Assembly: GCF_014197035.1 (NCBI RefSeq)
Contig: NZ_JACIEU010000005.1
Span: forward strand, 1 to 64,000
Source of the DNA: Sphingobium scionense
GTDB lineage: Bacteria; Pseudomonadota; Alphaproteobacteria; Sphingomonadales; Sphingomonadaceae
Length of the DNA stretch: 64,000 bases
Direction of reading: 5' to 3'
Made by a program: the position numbers and the translations under genes. Of this stretch, positions 33,072-42,616 are shown in pieces (the stretch's first letter is position 1; the number at the start of each line of letters is the position of its first letter). Below the pieces are notes generated by a model. The model made no database searches. It was not told where the DNA came from and worked only from the letters and a program-made list of their open reading frames with translations.

Positions 33072-35411
33072 TCAGCTTCGACGGGCGAAGCGGGAGGGCT
33101 CAAGAAAGCTGGGTAATTGCGATGCCGGAACGGCAGCGCTCCAATAATAGCCCTGGCCATAATGGCAACCACCCGAACGCAAATATTCCAGCTGTTCAAT
33201 CGTTTCGACGCCTTCGGCGACGGTTTTTACGCCCAGGCTGTAGGCAAGGTTGAGCACGGTGCGCACGATGGCGGCATCATCCGGGTCGGTTTCCAGGTCG
33301 CGGACAAAGCCCTTGTCGATCTTGATGACGTCGATCGGAAACTGCTTGAGGTGGGACAGCGAGGCGTAGCCGGTGCCGAAATCGTCGAGGGCGATGGCCA
33401 TGCCGGCCTGGCTGAGGCGCTGAAGATTGCGTTCCACGACATCGACATTACGGCCGAGGAACACGGATTCGGTGACTTCCAGCTCGATCCGGCGCGGCTC
33501 AACCTCGGCATGGGCGAGGCGGGCGAGCAGTCGGTCGGGGAAGGCGCGGTCGTGCAGTTCGACGCCGGGGACATTGACGGCGACATGGCCGAAATCGATG
33601 CCGGCGCTGATCCAGGCGCGGCAATCGACGAGCACCTGGTCGATCATCCGCTCGGTGATCTTGCGGCCAAGCTCGGGATGTTCGAAGGCGGCCAATATCT
33701 GGTCGGGCATCATCAGGGTGCCGTCCGGGCGGACGCAGCGCAGCAGCGCTTCGAAGCCGATGACGCGGCCATCCTGCAGGTCGATCTTGGGCTGGTACCA
33801 GGGCACGGGTTGGGCATGGGCCAGCGCATCGCGCGCCCGCTCCAGCATGCGCGCCTCGGTCTGCCAGCTTTCCAGCAGGCCCGGTTCGAACAGGCAGGCG
33901 CGTCCGCGCCCGCTATTCTTCGCCTCATACAGGGCGATGTCGGCATGCTTCATCAGGTCGATCATGTCGCCGGCATGGTCGGGATAGAGGGCGACGCCCA
34001 TGCTGACGCGGCAATCAATGTCCCGCCCGCCATGGCGCAGCGGCATGTGCAGGCGGCCGATCATGCGGTTAAGGATGGCGTCCAGATCCGCGACTCCGCG
34101 CAGCCGGGTGAGGATGACGGCAAACTCGTCGCCGCCCATGCGGGCGATCATGTCGGCAGGGCGCACCGAGTCGCGTAGCCGTTCGGCCACGGCGCACAGC
34201 AGGGCGTCGCCGGCGTCATGGCCGGCGCTGTCGTTGATCCGCTTGAATTCGTCGACGTCGATCAGCACGACCGCCATCTGGCCGCCGGATCGTTCGGTCG
34301 ACTGGGCCGCCTGCATCAGGCTGGCCATGAAATGGGATCGGTTGGCGAGGCCGGTCAGGGCGTCGGTCATCGCCAGATGGGCGAGATGGCGTTCGGCCTG
34401 CTTGCGGTCGGTGATGTCGACGATGCTGGCGAGGATGCATTGTTCGCCGGCCAGCAGGATCGGGCGGGCGCCCAGCAGGACGTCGCGGATGATGCCTTCG
34501 TCATTGGCGAGGCAGCATTCTTCATTGTCGATGCTGTCGCCCCGCGTCAGTCGGTCGAGCAGGCGCAGTGGCGGGGCGTGGTCGACGATGAGTGCCAGCC
34601 GGGCGACATCCTCTGCCGTGCCCAGGCTGCGTGCGGCGGAATCGTTGGTACGCAGGACCGTGCCGTCGACGCGGATGACGATCAGGGGCAGGGGCACGGT
34701 CATGAACAGCCGTTCGAGCGCTTCGCCATTGGCGGCCAGGGCGACGCGAGCAGCCTGTGCATCCTGGCTGGCGGTCCATTCCAGCCGCTGCAGCCGGTTG
34801 GTGCGGGCGATCGCGATCCACATGCCGCAATGGAGCATCAGCACTGCCATGATCATGCCGGGCATGGTTGGCGACAAGGGGGCAGGGGCCAGATAGCCGA
34901 TCAGCAGGGCGACGCCGCAGCCCAGGCCTCCGCCGACATTGCCGCGGAAGCTGGTCGGCACGACGAGGTAGAAGACAAGCGGCAGCATCACCAGGACGAA
35001 GATGGCGATGTCGCTGCGCGAGGAGACGAGGAAGGCGACGCCGATGGCGGTGACGCATTGCCAGGCGAAGCAGATGCGTTCGACCGCCTTGAAACTGTGC
35101 ATGTAGCGGCACAGCCCCAAGCTGACGAGCGACCAGAAGACCACGATGAGGCGCGCGGGCACTGCGACCCAGAAATGGGCCGTGCCGGCAAAGCGCCAGT
35201 CGCTCAGCAGGAAGAGGGTGTTGAGCAGCGCTGACAAGGCGAAGAGTAGATGGGCGTGGCGACGCGATTCGGGCAGTCGATCGGCCTGAAAGGCGGCCTC
35301 CCGCTCCGGGCTGTGGAACTCGCCGCTAATGCGGGAAAGTGCAATCACGACTGGTCCATCTGGATATGGGGGCTGCGGGGGAAGATCCCATACTGCGCAG
35401 CATGTTAGCAA
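33072..35411 (-). CDS. Membrane-bound GGDEF-EAL cyclic-di-GMP enzyme with PAS-like region
   Basis: This protein has 779 residues. About six membrane helices lie between residues 55 and 205, followed by a PAS-like domain (about 230-340). A GGDEF domain follows with an intact GGDEF near 424, and an EAL domain with FEALLR near 553 and DDFGTGYASL and KIDKGFV motifs downstream. Both activities, diguanylate cyclase and c-di-GMP phosphodiesterase, look possible from motifs. The start is uncertain: the ATG at 35411 has no clear ribosome site, and a GTG 21 codons later is an alternative. It stands alone, divergent from the ribosomal str operon promoter. The gap 32905-33071 before the M23 gene shows nothing recognisable. 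Confidence 0.92.
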   Translation of the reverse strand: MLTCCAVWDLPPQPPYPDGPVVIALSRISGEFHSPEREAAFQADRLPESRRHAHLLFALSALLNTLFLLSDWRFAGTAHFWVAVPARLIVVFWSLVSLGLCRYMHSFKAVERICFAWQCVTAIGVAFLVSSRSDIAIFVLVMLPLVFYLVVPTSFRGNVGGGLGCGVALLIGYLAPAPLSPTMPGMIMAVLMLHCGMWIAIARTNRLQRLEWTASQDAQAARVALAANGEALERLFMTVPLPLIVIRVDGTVLRTNDSAARSLGTAEDVARLALIVDHAPPLRLLDRLTRGDSIDNEECCLANDEGIIRDVLLGARPILLAGEQCILASIVDITDRKQAERHLAHLAMTDALTGLANRSHFMASLMQAAQSTERSGGQMAVVLIDVDEFKRINDSAGHDAGDALLCAVAERLRDSVRPADMIARMGGDEFAVILTRLRGVADLDAILNRMIGRLHMPLRHGGRDIDCRVSMGVALYPDHAGDMIDLMKHADIALYEAKNSGRGRACLFEPGLLESWQTEARMLERARDALAHAQPVPWYQPKIDLQDGRVIGFEALLRCVRPDGTLMMPDQILAAFEHPELGRKITERMIDQVLVDCRAWISAGIDFGHVAVNVPGVELHDRAFPDRLLARLAHAEVEPRRIELEVTESVFLGRNVDVVERNLQRLSQAGMAIALDDFGTGYASLSHLKQFPIDVIKIDKGFVRDLETDPDDAAIVRTVLNLAYSLGVKTVAEGVETIEQLEYLRSGGCHYGQGYYWSAAVPASQLPSFLEPSRFARRS

Positions 35412-35473
35412 AATGATAAAATGTCATTCACTATGTGGGCACATGCGCCGCAATGGTCCTCCCGGTCCTGCGC

Positions 35474-35502
35474 TTGACCCTTTCGTCCCCCATCGCTATA
35501 GG
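35474..35502 (+). promoter_or_regulatory. Strong sigma-70-type promoter of the str operon
   Basis: TTGACC (35474-35479) and TATAGG (35497-35502) are separated by 17 bases. Transcription would begin near 35509, leaving a leader of about 195 bases before rpsL. A hairpin, GCTTGC with GCAAGC around CGGG (35547-35562), lies in the leader and may take part in control. This is the best promoter match in the window. Confidence 0.75.
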
Positions 35503-35705
35503 GCCGCTGCCCCGCGTTCTGTGTCAGGAAGACTCGTTCTTCCATCGCTTGCCGGGGCAAGCACTAGAGCTGAACATTATCGGCTGTCCTTGCGGCTCCG
35601 GGCGGATTGTTTCCGTCGGGGCCTTTGCTGTTTGGAGTCATTGGCTCCAGGCGGCGGGGAACGCAGGTGGCGTCTGGTAAAGTAACTGAAAAGGTGAAGG
35701 GCTTC

Positions 35706-36077
35706 ATGCCAACAATCAACCAGCTGGTCCGCAAGGGCCGCGAACTGCAGAAGACCAAGTCCAAGGTCCCTGCCATGGATGCGAACCCGCAAAAGCGTGG
35801 CGTTTGCACCCGCGTCTACACGACGACCCCGAAGAAGCCGAACTCGGCTCTGCGTAAGGTGGCGAAGGTGCGTCTGGTCAACCAGCGCGAAGTCATCACC
35901 TACATCCCGGGTGAAGGCCACAACCTCCAGGAACACAGCGTCGTGCTGATCCGTGGCGGCCGTGTGCGAGATCTTCCGGGCGTGCGCTATCACGTTCTTC
36001 GCGGCGTTCTGGATACCCAGGGCGTCAAGGATCGCAAGCAGAGCCGTTCGAAGTACGGCGCCAAGCGTCCGAAGTAA
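35706..36077 (+). CDS. rpsL: Ribosomal protein S12
   Basis: S12 lies at the decoding centre of the 30S subunit and affects accuracy and streptomycin response. It has 123 residues from the ATG at 35706, with AAGG about 8 bases upstream. The [10 protein letters not shown] segment holds Lys43. At position 88, in [13 protein letters not shown], the residue is Arg where E. coli and most bacteria have Lys; numbering matches E. coli residue for residue to this point. Lys88-to-Arg is a known streptomycin-resistance change, so natural resistance is predicted. First gene of rpsL-rpsG-fusA-tuf. Confidence 0.98.
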   Translation: MPTINQLVRKGRELQKTKSKVPAMDANPQKRGVCTRVYTTTPKKPNSALRKVAKVRLVNQREVITYIPGEGHNLQEHSVVLIRGGRVRDLPGVRYHVLRGVLDTQGVKDRKQSRSKYGAKRPK

Positions 36078-36092
36078 GGGGAGAACAGTAAT

Positions 36093-36563
36093 ATGTCACG
36101 TCGTCGTCGCCCCGAAAAGCGCGTTATCCTGCCGGATCCCAAGTTCGGTGATATCGTGCTGTCGAAGTTCATGAACAGCATCATGCAGGACGGCAAGAAG
36201 GCCGTCGCCGAATCGATCGTCTATGGCGCTCTCGACACCGTCGAGACCCGCGCCAAGAAGGACCCGATCGGTCTGTTCCATGACGCCCTCAACAATGTGA
36301 AGCCCGGTATCGAAGTTCGCAGCCGCCGTGTCGGTGGTGCGACCTATCAGGTTCCTGTCGAAGTTCGTCCCGAACGTTCGCAGGCTCTGGCGATCCGCTG
36401 GCTGATCACGGCCGCGCGCAACCGCAGCGAAACCACCATGGCAGCGCGTCTGTCGGGTGAGCTGCTGGACGCCGCCAACAACCGCGGCAATGCGGTCAAG
36501 AAGCGCGAAGATACGCACCGCATGGCGGAAGCGAACCGCGCTTTCTCGCACTACCGCTGGTAA
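36093..36563 (+). CDS. rpsG: Ribosomal protein S7
   Basis: S7 nucleates assembly of the 30S head by binding the 3' major domain of 16S rRNA and contacts E-site tRNA. It has 156 residues, the short form typical of many bacteria. The opening [10 protein letters not shown] and the [19 protein letters not shown] segment are conserved. It follows rpsL after 15 bases. In E. coli S7 represses str translation at the rpsL-rpsG gap; this 15-base gap is too short for the same structure. A large hairpin follows the gene. Confidence 0.98.
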   Translation: MSRRRRPEKRVILPDPKFGDIVLSKFMNSIMQDGKKAVAESIVYGALDTVETRAKKDPIGLFHDALNNVKPGIEVRSRRVGGATYQVPVEVRPERSQALAIRWLITAARNRSETTMAARLSGELLDAANNRGNAVKKREDTHRMAEANRAFSHYRW

Positions 36564-36616
36564 TGGCGGGGCGGGCGCAACCGTGCCCGCTTCGACATTG
36601 GCCTGCCAAAATCGGT

Positions 36617-36650
36617 CCGTTCGTCATGGGTGGCTACCCATGGCGAACGG
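36617..36650 (+). promoter_or_regulatory. Long stem-loop between rpsG and fusA
   Basis: Arms 36617-36631 (CCGTTCGTCATGGGT) and 36636-36650 (ACCCATGGCGAACGG) form a 15-bp stem with one G-T wobble and a GGCT loop. It sits in the middle of the 157-base rpsG-fusA gap, 70 bases before fusA. Only GGTTTA follows, so it is more likely an attenuator, processing site or protein-binding element than a full terminator. Confidence 0.65.
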
Positions 36651-36720
36651 ATTGGTTTAGGGGCCACGCGCAGATTTAACGAATCCCCAACCGCCGGCGC
36701 GCCGGCAACGGAGAAGCATC

Positions 36721-38793
36721 ATGGCCCGCAGCCATCCGCTCGAACGCTATCGCAATTTCGGTATCATGGCGCACATCGACGCCGGCAAGACCACCACGAC
36801 CGAGCGTATCCTTTACTACACCGGCAAGTCCTACAAGATCGGCGAAGTCCATGACGGCGCCGCGACCATGGACTGGATGGAGCAGGAGCAGGAGCGTGGT
36901 ATCACCATCACCTCGGCCGCAACGACCTGCATCTGGAACGACCACCGCCTGAACATCATCGACACCCCCGGCCACGTCGACTTCACCATCGAAGTCGAGC
37001 GTTCGCTGCGCGTGCTCGACGGTGCGGTTGCCGCGTTCGACGGCGTTGCCGGCGTTGAGCCGCAGTCGGAAACCGTGTGGCGCCAGGCGGACAAGTACAA
37101 GGTTCCGCGGATGTGCTTCATCAACAAGCTCGACCGCACCGGTGCCGACTTCTATTATTGCGTGCAGACGATCATCGATCGCCTGGGTGCCGTTCCCGCT
37201 GTCCTCTATCTGCCCATCGGTGCGGAATCGGACTTCCGCGGTCTGGTCGACCTGGTCGAGAACCGTGCGATCATCTGGAAGGATGAGAGCCTGGGCGCCG
37301 AATTCTTCTATGAAGAAATTCCGGCCGATCTCGCCGACAAGGCTGCCGAATATCGCGAAAAGCTGATCGAACTCGCCGTCGAACAGGACGACGAGGCGAT
37401 GGAAGCCTATCTGGAAGGCAATCTGCCCGACGTGCCGACGCTCAAGAAGCTGATCCGCAAGGGTACGCTGGGTCATGCATTCGTGCCGGTGCTGTGCGGT
37501 TCGGCATTCAAGAACAAGGGCGTTCAGCCGCTGCTCGACGCCGTTGTCGACTATCTGCCGAGCCCGCTGGACATCGAAGACGTCCAGGGCGTCAAGATGG
37601 ACGGCGAAACTCCGGACAGCCGTGCGACCTCGGACGAAGCGCCCTTCTCGGGCCTGGCGTTCAAGATCATGAACGACCCGTTCGTCGGCTCGCTGACCTT
37701 CCTGCGCATCTATTCGGGCACCCTGACCAAGGGCACCTACCTGAACTCGGTGAAGGACAAGAAGGAAAAGATCGGCCGTATGCTCCTCATGCACGCGAAC
37801 TCGCGTGAGGACATCGATACCGCCTATGCTGGTGACATCGTCGCGCTGGCGGGCATGAAGGAAACGACCACCGGTGATACGCTGTGCGCCGAGCGCCAGC
37901 CGATCATCCTGGAGCGGATGGAATTCCCCGAGCCGGTTATCGAACTGTCGGTGGAACCCAAGACCAAGGCCGACCAGGAAAAGATGGGCGTCGCCCTCAA
38001 CCGCCTGGCCGCCGAGGATCCCTCGTTCCGCGTCACGACCGATCACGAATCGGGCCAGACCATCATCAAGGGCATGGGCGAACTTCACCTCGAAATCCTG
38101 GTCGACCGCATGAAGCGCGAGTTCAAGGTCGAGGCGAACGTCGGTGCGCCGCAGGTGGCCTATCGCGAGTATCTCAAGAAGCCGGTCGACATCGACTACA
38201 CCCACAAGAAGCAGTCGGGCGGCACTGGCCAGTTCGGCCGCGTCAAGGTGAAGCTGACGCCGGGCGAGCGCGGTGCGGGCATCCTGTTCAAGGATGAGAT
38301 CAAGGGCGGCAATATTCCCAAGGAATATATCCCCGCGATCGAAAAGGGCTTCCGCGAAACGGCAGCGACCGGTTCGCTGATCGGCTTCCCGATCATCGAT
38401 TTCGAGATCGTGCTGTATGACGGCGCCTATCATGACGTCGACTCGTCGGCGCTGGCGTTCGAAATCTGTGCCCGCGCTGCCATGCGTGAAGCGGCGCAGA
38501 AGTCGGGCATCACCCTGCTCGAGCCCGTCATGAAGGTCGAAGTCGTGACCCCGGAAGAATACCTGGGTGACGTCATCGGCGACATGAACAGCCGTCGTGG
38601 CCAGATCCAGGGCACCGATACGCGCGGTAACGCGCAGGTGGTCGAGGCAATGGTCCCGCTGGCCAACATGTTCGGCTATGTGAACTCGCTGCGTTCCTTC
38701 ACCCAGGGCCGCGCGAACTACTCGATGATCTTCTCGCACTATGACGAAGTGCCGCAGAATGTTGCGGACGAGGTCAAGGCGAAGATGGCCTGA
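36721..38793 (+). CDS. fusA: Elongation factor G
   Basis: EF-G is the GTPase that drives translocation and, with RRF, ribosome recycling. It has 690 residues. G1 is [12 protein letters not shown] near 17-28, G2 lies in [12 protein letters not shown]3 is DTPGHVDF, and G4 is NKLD. Domains II to V follow at normal length, including the domain [16 protein letters not shown] segment. GGAG lies before the ATG. It is the third gene of the str operon. Only one EF-G gene is visible in this window. Confidence 0.98.
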   Translation: MARSHPLERYRNFGIMAHIDAGKTTTTERILYYTGKSYKIGEVHDGAATMDWMEQEQERGITITSAATTCIWNDHRLNIIDTPGHVDFTIEVERSLRVLDGAVAAFDGVAGVEPQSETVWRQADKYKVPRMCFINKLDRTGADFYYCVQTIIDRLGAVPAVLYLPIGAESDFRGLVDLVENRAIIWKDESLGAEFFYEEIPADLADKAAEYREKLIELAVEQDDEAMEAYLEGNLPDVPTLKKLIRKGTLGHAFVPVLCGSAFKNKGVQPLLDAVVDYLPSPLDIEDVQGVKMDGETPDSRATSDEAPFSGLAFKIMNDPFVGSLTFLRIYSGTLTKGTYLNSVKDKKEKIGRMLLMHANSREDIDTAYAGDIVALAGMKETTTGDTLCAERQPIILERMEFPEPVIELSVEPKTKADQEKMGVALNRLAAEDPSFRVTTDHESGQTIIKGMGELHLEILVDRMKREFKVEANVGAPQVAYREYLKKPVDIDYTHKKQSGGTGQFGRVKVKLTPGERGAGILFKDEIKGGNIPKEYIPAIEKGFRETAATGSLIGFPIIDFEIVLYDGAYHDVDSSALAFEICARAAMREAAQKSGITLLEPVMKVEVVTPEEYLGDVIGDMNSRRGQIQGTDTRGNAQVVEAMVPLANMFGYVNSLRSFTQGRANYSMIFSHYDEVPQNVADEVKAKMA

Positions 38794-38930
38794 CGAGTTT
38801 CCCTGTCCGGGCCGTGCATGCGGCTCGGATAGGGGCTGGTAATCTGTGAATTTGCTGCTATGGACGCGCCTTCGCGAGGCGCGGCCGAGCGGTCAGACCC
38901 AAGCTGATTTTGATTAGAAGGTAGGATAAA

Positions 38931-40121
38931 ATGGCTAAGGCTAAGTTTGAGCGGAATAAGCCGCACTGCAACATCGGCACCATCGGTCACGTTGACCATG
39001 GTAAGACCTCGCTGACCGCGGCGATCACCAAGGTTCTCGCCGAAACCGGCGGTGCGACCTTCACCTCGTACGACAACATCGACAAGGCTCCCGAAGAGCG
39101 CGAGCGTGGCATCACCATCTCGACCGCTCACGTCGAGTATGAGACTGAAGCTCGTCACTACGCGCACGTCGACTGCCCGGGTCACGCTGACTACGTCAAG
39201 AACATGATCACCGGTGCCGCCCAGATGGACGGCGCGATCCTGGTCGTTTCGGCCACCGACGGCCCGATGCCGCAGACCCGTGAGCACATCCTGCTCGCCA
39301 AGCAGGTCGGCGTGCCGCAGCTCGTCGTGTTCATGAACAAGGTTGACCTGGTCGACGACGCCGAAATCCTCGAGCTGGTCGAGCTGGAAATCCGCGAGCT
39401 GCTGAGCTCGTATGACTTCGACGGCGACAACATCCCCGTCATCCCGGGTTCGGCTGTTGCTGCCCTGCAGGACAAGACTCCGGAAATCGGCCATGACGCC
39501 GTTCTGAAGCTGATGGCTGCCGTCGACAGCTGGATCCCGCAGCCCGACCGTCCGGTCGACAAGCCCTTCCTGATGCCGATCGAAGACGTGTTCTCGATCT
39601 CGGGTCGTGGTACGGTTGTGACCGGCCGCGTCGAAACCGGCATCGTCAAGGTTGGTGAAGAAGTCGAAATCGTCGGCATCCGTCCCACCAAGAAGACCAC
39701 CGTCACCGGCGTCGAAATGTTCCGCAAGCTGCTCGACCAGGGTCAGGCCGGCGACAACATCGGCGCGCTGATCCGTGGCGTTGGCCGTGAAGACGTTGAG
39801 CGTGGTCAGGTTCTGGCCAAGCCGGGTTCGGTTACCCCGCACACCGAATTCGACGCCGAAGTCTACGTGCTGTCGAAGGAAGAAGGCGGCCGTCACACCC
39901 CGTTCTTCGCCAACTATCGTCCGCAGTTCTACTTCCGCACCACCGACGTGACCGGCGAAGTGATCCTCCCCGAGGGCACCGAGATGGTCATGCCTGGCGA
40001 CAACGTGAAGCTCGGCGTCAAGCTGATCGCTCCGATCGCCATGGACTCGGGTCTGCGCTTCGCCATTCGTGAAGGCGGTCGTACCGTCGGCGCAGGGGTT
40101 GTCGGCACGATCTCGAAGTAA
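38931..40121 (+). CDS. tuf: Elongation factor Tu
   Basis: EF-Tu delivers aminoacyl-tRNA to the ribosomal A site with GTP. It has 396 residues, the standard length. G1 is [11 protein letters not shown] near 18-28, with [19 protein letters not shown] and NKVDLVDD for G2 to G4, and domains II and III complete. The 137-base gap after fusA has no obvious hairpin; AAGGTAGG lies before the ATG. Two tandem terminator-like structures follow, so tuf ends the str transcript. A second tuf copy, common in other bacteria, would be elsewhere if present. Confidence 0.98.
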   Translation: MAKAKFERNKPHCNIGTIGHVDHGKTSLTAAITKVLAETGGATFTSYDNIDKAPEERERGITISTAHVEYETEARHYAHVDCPGHADYVKNMITGAAQMDGAILVVSATDGPMPQTREHILLAKQVGVPQLVVFMNKVDLVDDAEILELVELEIRELLSSYDFDGDNIPVIPGSAVAALQDKTPEIGHDAVLKLMAAVDSWIPQPDRPVDKPFLMPIEDVFSISGRGTVVTGRVETGIVKVGEEVEIVGIRPTKKTTVTGVEMFRKLLDQGQAGDNIGALIRGVGREDVERGQVLAKPGSVTPHTEFDAEVYVLSKEEGGRHTPFFANYRPQFYFRTTDVTGEVILPEGTEMVMPGDNVKLGVKLIAPIAMDSGLRFAIREGGRTVGAGVVGTISK

Positions 40122-40131
40122 TATAGGACCG

Positions 40132-40171
40132 CAGCGGCGCGAATCGCCTGATTCGCGCCGCTGAAGTTTTT
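40132..40171 (+). terminator. Strong intrinsic terminator after tuf
   Basis: Arms 40132-40145 (CAGCGGCGCGAATC) and 40150-40163 (GATTCGCGCCGCTG) form a perfect 14-bp stem around GCCT, followed by AAG and five T. It starts 11 bases after the tuf stop and should end the str transcript. Confidence 0.95.
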
Positions 40172-40173
40172 AC

Positions 40174-40239
40174 CCGCCCCGGATCGCCTTTCTCCGGCTC
40201 GAATGAGCTAGAAGGGCAAAACGGGGCGGATATTTTTTT
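40174..40239 (+). terminator. Second terminator-like structure after tuf
   Basis: Arms CCGCCCCG (40174-40181) and CGGGGCGG (40222-40229) pair across about 40 bases that contain an inner GCTC-GAAT-GAGC hairpin (40197-40208). Seven T follow at 40233-40239. It stands just behind the first terminator and would catch read-through before rpsJ. The long loop makes it weaker evidence. Confidence 0.6.
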
Positions 40240-40327
40240 GTTGGCGTGTTTTCGTAAATCAACGGCTGCTCCGGCTGATTCATGAAAATGCGCTGGTTAT
40301 TGGCTCTTTCGCATCGGTACAGGAACA

Positions 40328-40636
40328 ATGGACAGCAACATCCGCATTCGCCTCAAGGCGTTCGATCATCGCGTGCTCGATCAGGCGACCGGCGACATCG
40401 CCGAAACCGCCCGCCGCACCGGCGCCCTTATTCGCGGTCCGATTCCTCTTCCGACGCGCATCGAAAAGTTCACGGTCAACCGTGGTCCGCACATCGACAA
40501 GAAGTCGCGCGAGCAGTTCGAGGTCCGCACCTACAAGCGTATGCTTGACATTGTGCAGCCGACGCCGCAGACGGTCGACGCGCTGATGAAGCTGGACCTG
40601 GCTGCCGGCGTGAACGTCGAGATCAAGCTGGCCTAA
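40328..40636 (+). CDS. rpsJ: Ribosomal protein S10
   Basis: S10 is part of the 30S head and, with NusB, part of the transcription antitermination complex. It has 102 residues. The segments [34 protein letters not shown] and [14 protein letters not shown] are typical. AGGAA lies seven bases before the ATG. It is separated from tuf by two terminators and from rplC by a 280-base structured gap, so it may have its own promoter in 40240-40327, where I could not identify a convincing pair of boxes. Confidence 0.98.
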   Translation: MDSNIRIRLKAFDHRVLDQATGDIAETARRTGALIRGPIPLPTRIEKFTVNRGPHIDKKSREQFEVRTYKRMLDIVQPTPQTVDALMKLDLAAGVNVEIKLA

Positions 40637-40916
40637 GCCGGCAAGTCCCTGCCATCCGCAAGGTTGGCAGGGTATCGGGCATTTCGCGACCCTGTGGGTT
40701 GCTGAAAGCTCACACGACACAAGGGATACCGCACGGCCTGCCGGTGAACCGGCCAAGGCGCGTGGTCCTGGTCCCCCGTCGCCTTTCCCTGGCGGGATCG
40801 GCATCCAACCCGGACGGGGTGATCTATACATTGGGTTGGGCCGCGAAGCAGAGATGCTGAGCGGTTTTTTCGTTGGATACGCCCGCTGCTATGGCGGGCC
40901 TCTATGGGAGTAATCA
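40637..40916 (+). promoter_or_regulatory. Structured 280-base leader between rpsJ and rplC
   Basis: This gap is long for a ribosomal operon and holds several stems. CCCTGCCA with TGGCAGGG (40647-40672) lies just after rpsJ. CCAACCC with GGGTTGG (40805-40839) comes next, then a six-T run at 40863-40868. Finally GCCCGC with GCGGGC (40881-40899) lies just before the rplC ribosome site. It resembles a control leader; in E. coli the L4-responsive S10 leader is before rpsJ rather than after it. No coding frame is visible. Confidence 0.6.
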
Positions 40917-41672
40917 GTGATGCGCACAGGCGTGATCGCTAAGAAAGTCGGGATGACCCGCCTGTTCCAGGACGATGGACGTCACGTCCCCGTCACGGTC
41001 CTCAGCCTTGAGGGTACGCAGGTCGTTGCACGTAAGGAAGTTGAGCGCGACGGTTATGTTGCCCTTCAGCTGGGCGCTGGCGTTGCCAAGGCCAAGAATG
41101 TCGCCAAGCCGCAGCGCGGTCATTTCGCCAAGGCGGAAGTTGAACCGAAGGCGCGTCTGGTTGAATTCCGCGTCGCCGAGGATGCGCTCCTCGACGTCGG
41201 CGCTGAAATCGCCGCTGACCATTTCGTCGCTGGCCAGCTGGTCGACGTTGCCGGTCACACCCAGGGTAAGGGCTTTGCCGGTGCTATGAAGCGCTGGGGC
41301 TTCGGCGGTATGCGCGCCACCCACGGCGTGTCGATCAGCCACCGTGCACATGGTTCGACCGGTAACCGTCAGGATCCGGGCCGCGTCTTCAAGAACAAGA
41401 AGATGGCTGGTCACATGGGTGATCGTGAGCGGACCCAGCAGAATCTCGAGATCGTCCGCACGGACGTCGAGCGCGGTCTGCTGTTCGTCAAGGGTTCGGT
41501 TCCGGGCGCCAAGGGCACCTGGCTGACCGTCAGCGACGCCGTGAAGGTTCCCCGTCACGCCGACGCGCCCTATCCCGCCAGCCTGAAGCAGGCTGCAAAC
41601 AGCAACGCCGCTCCGGCCGAGACGCCCGCGGAAGCGGCCGCTCCCGAAGCGACTGAAGGCCAGGAGGGCTAA
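40917..41672 (+). CDS. rplC: Ribosomal protein L3
   Basis: L3 reaches the peptidyl-transferase centre and helps start 50S assembly. It has 251 residues against about 209 in E. coli. The opening [17 protein letters not shown] and the central [20 protein letters not shown] segment are conserved. The last ~40 residues after LKQAANSN are Ala, Pro and Glu-rich, an acidic tail common in alphaproteobacteria. It begins a run of closely spaced ribosomal genes after the 280-base leader and is followed by rplD after three bases. Confidence 0.97.
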   Translation: MMRTGVIAKKVGMTRLFQDDGRHVPVTVLSLEGTQVVARKEVERDGYVALQLGAGVAKAKNVAKPQRGHFAKAEVEPKARLVEFRVAEDALLDVGAEIAADHFVAGQLVDVAGHTQGKGFAGAMKRWGFGGMRATHGVSISHRAHGSTGNRQDPGRVFKNKKMAGHMGDRERTQQNLEIVRTDVERGLLFVKGSVPGAKGTWLTVSDAVKVPRHADAPYPASLKQAANSNAAPAETPAEAAAPEATEGQEG

Positions 41673-41675
41673 ACC

Positions 41676-42299
41676 ATGAAGGTCAATGTACAGACCCTCG
41701 ACGCGCAGGCCGCCGGCGACCTGGAGCTCAACGATGCCGTGTTCGGTGTCGAGCCCCGCGCTGACATTCTGCACCGCGTCGTCACCTGGCAGCTCGAGAA
41801 GCGTCGTGGCACTGCCCGCGGCACCCGCGAGCGTTCGGATGTCGCCCGCACCGGCAAGAAGTTCGGTCGCCAGAAGGGCGGCGGTACCGCCCGTCACGGC
41901 GATCGCCGCGCTCCCGTCTTCATCGGCGGTGGTAAGGCTCACGGTGCCCGCGTTCGCGACTTCAACCCCTCGCTGAACAAGAAGGTTCGCGCGCTGGGTC
42001 TGAAGATGGCGCTGTCGTCGAAGGTCAAGGACGGTTCGCTGATCATCCTCGACAATCTCGACGTTGCCGAAGGCAAGACCAAGGCGCTGGTCGCCAGCCT
42101 CGCCAAGCTGAACCTGAACAAGGTTCTGTTCATCGACGGCGACGCCGTGAACGTCAGCTTCGCCAAGGCTTCGGCCAACATCATCGGCGTGAACCTGCTG
42201 CCGGCCGTTGGTGCGAACGTCTACGACATCCTGAAGGCCGATTCGCTGGTGCTTACCCGCGCCGCGGTCGAAAAGCTGGAGGCCCGTTTCAATGGCTAA
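41676..42299 (+). CDS. rplD: Ribosomal protein L4
   Basis: L4 lines the exit tunnel with a long loop; in E. coli it also represses the S10 operon through its leader. It has 207 residues. The loop region [23 protein letters not shown] is typical, and the C-terminal globular part contains [17 protein letters not shown]. Its 3' end overlaps rplW by eight bases, so the two are translationally coupled. If autoregulation occurs here, the structured gap before rplC is the obvious target; that is inference. Confidence 0.97.
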   Translation: MKVNVQTLDAQAAGDLELNDAVFGVEPRADILHRVVTWQLEKRRGTARGTRERSDVARTGKKFGRQKGGGTARHGDRRAPVFIGGGKAHGARVRDFNPSLNKKVRALGLKMALSSKVKDGSLIILDNLDVAEGKTKALVASLAKLNLNKVLFIDGDAVNVSFAKASANIIGVNLLPAVGANVYDILKADSLVLTRAAVEKLEARFNG

Positions 42300-42606
42300 G
42301 AAAGAAGCAGCGACCGTCGACAACCGTCATTTTGACGTGGTTGTCGCGCCGGTCATCACCGAGAAGTCGACTCTGCTCTCGGAAAACAACGCCGTTGTCT
42401 TCAAGGTCGCGAACGACGCGTCCAAGCCGGAGATCAAGGCGGCTGTCGAAGCCCTGTTCGGCGTGACCGTGAAGGCGGTCAACACGCTGGTGCAGAAGGG
42501 CAAGGTCAAGCGCTGGAAGGGCAAGCCCTACAAGCGCAACGACGTGAAGAAGGCGATCGTCACGCTGGCCGAAGGCCAGTCCATCGACGTCACCACCGGT
42601 ATTTGA
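42292..42606 (+). CDS. rplW: Ribosomal protein L23
   Basis: L23 sits at the tunnel exit and is the docking point for trigger factor and SRP. It has 104 residues with [13 protein letters not shown] near the start and [17 protein letters not shown] in the extended loop. The ATG lies inside the last codons of rplD. It is followed after 10 bases by rplB. Confidence 0.97.
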   Translation: MAKKEAATVDNRHFDVVVAPVITEKSTLLSENNAVVFKVANDASKPEIKAAVEALFGVTVKAVNTLVQKGKVKRWKGKPYKRNDVKKAIVTLAEGQSIDVTTGI

Positions 42607-42616
42607 GGCGAGATAG

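Noticed and set aside
36676..38739. A 687-codon minus-strand frame opposite fusA
   Set aside because: Shadow of the highly codon-biased EF-G gene; no ribosome site and no family features.
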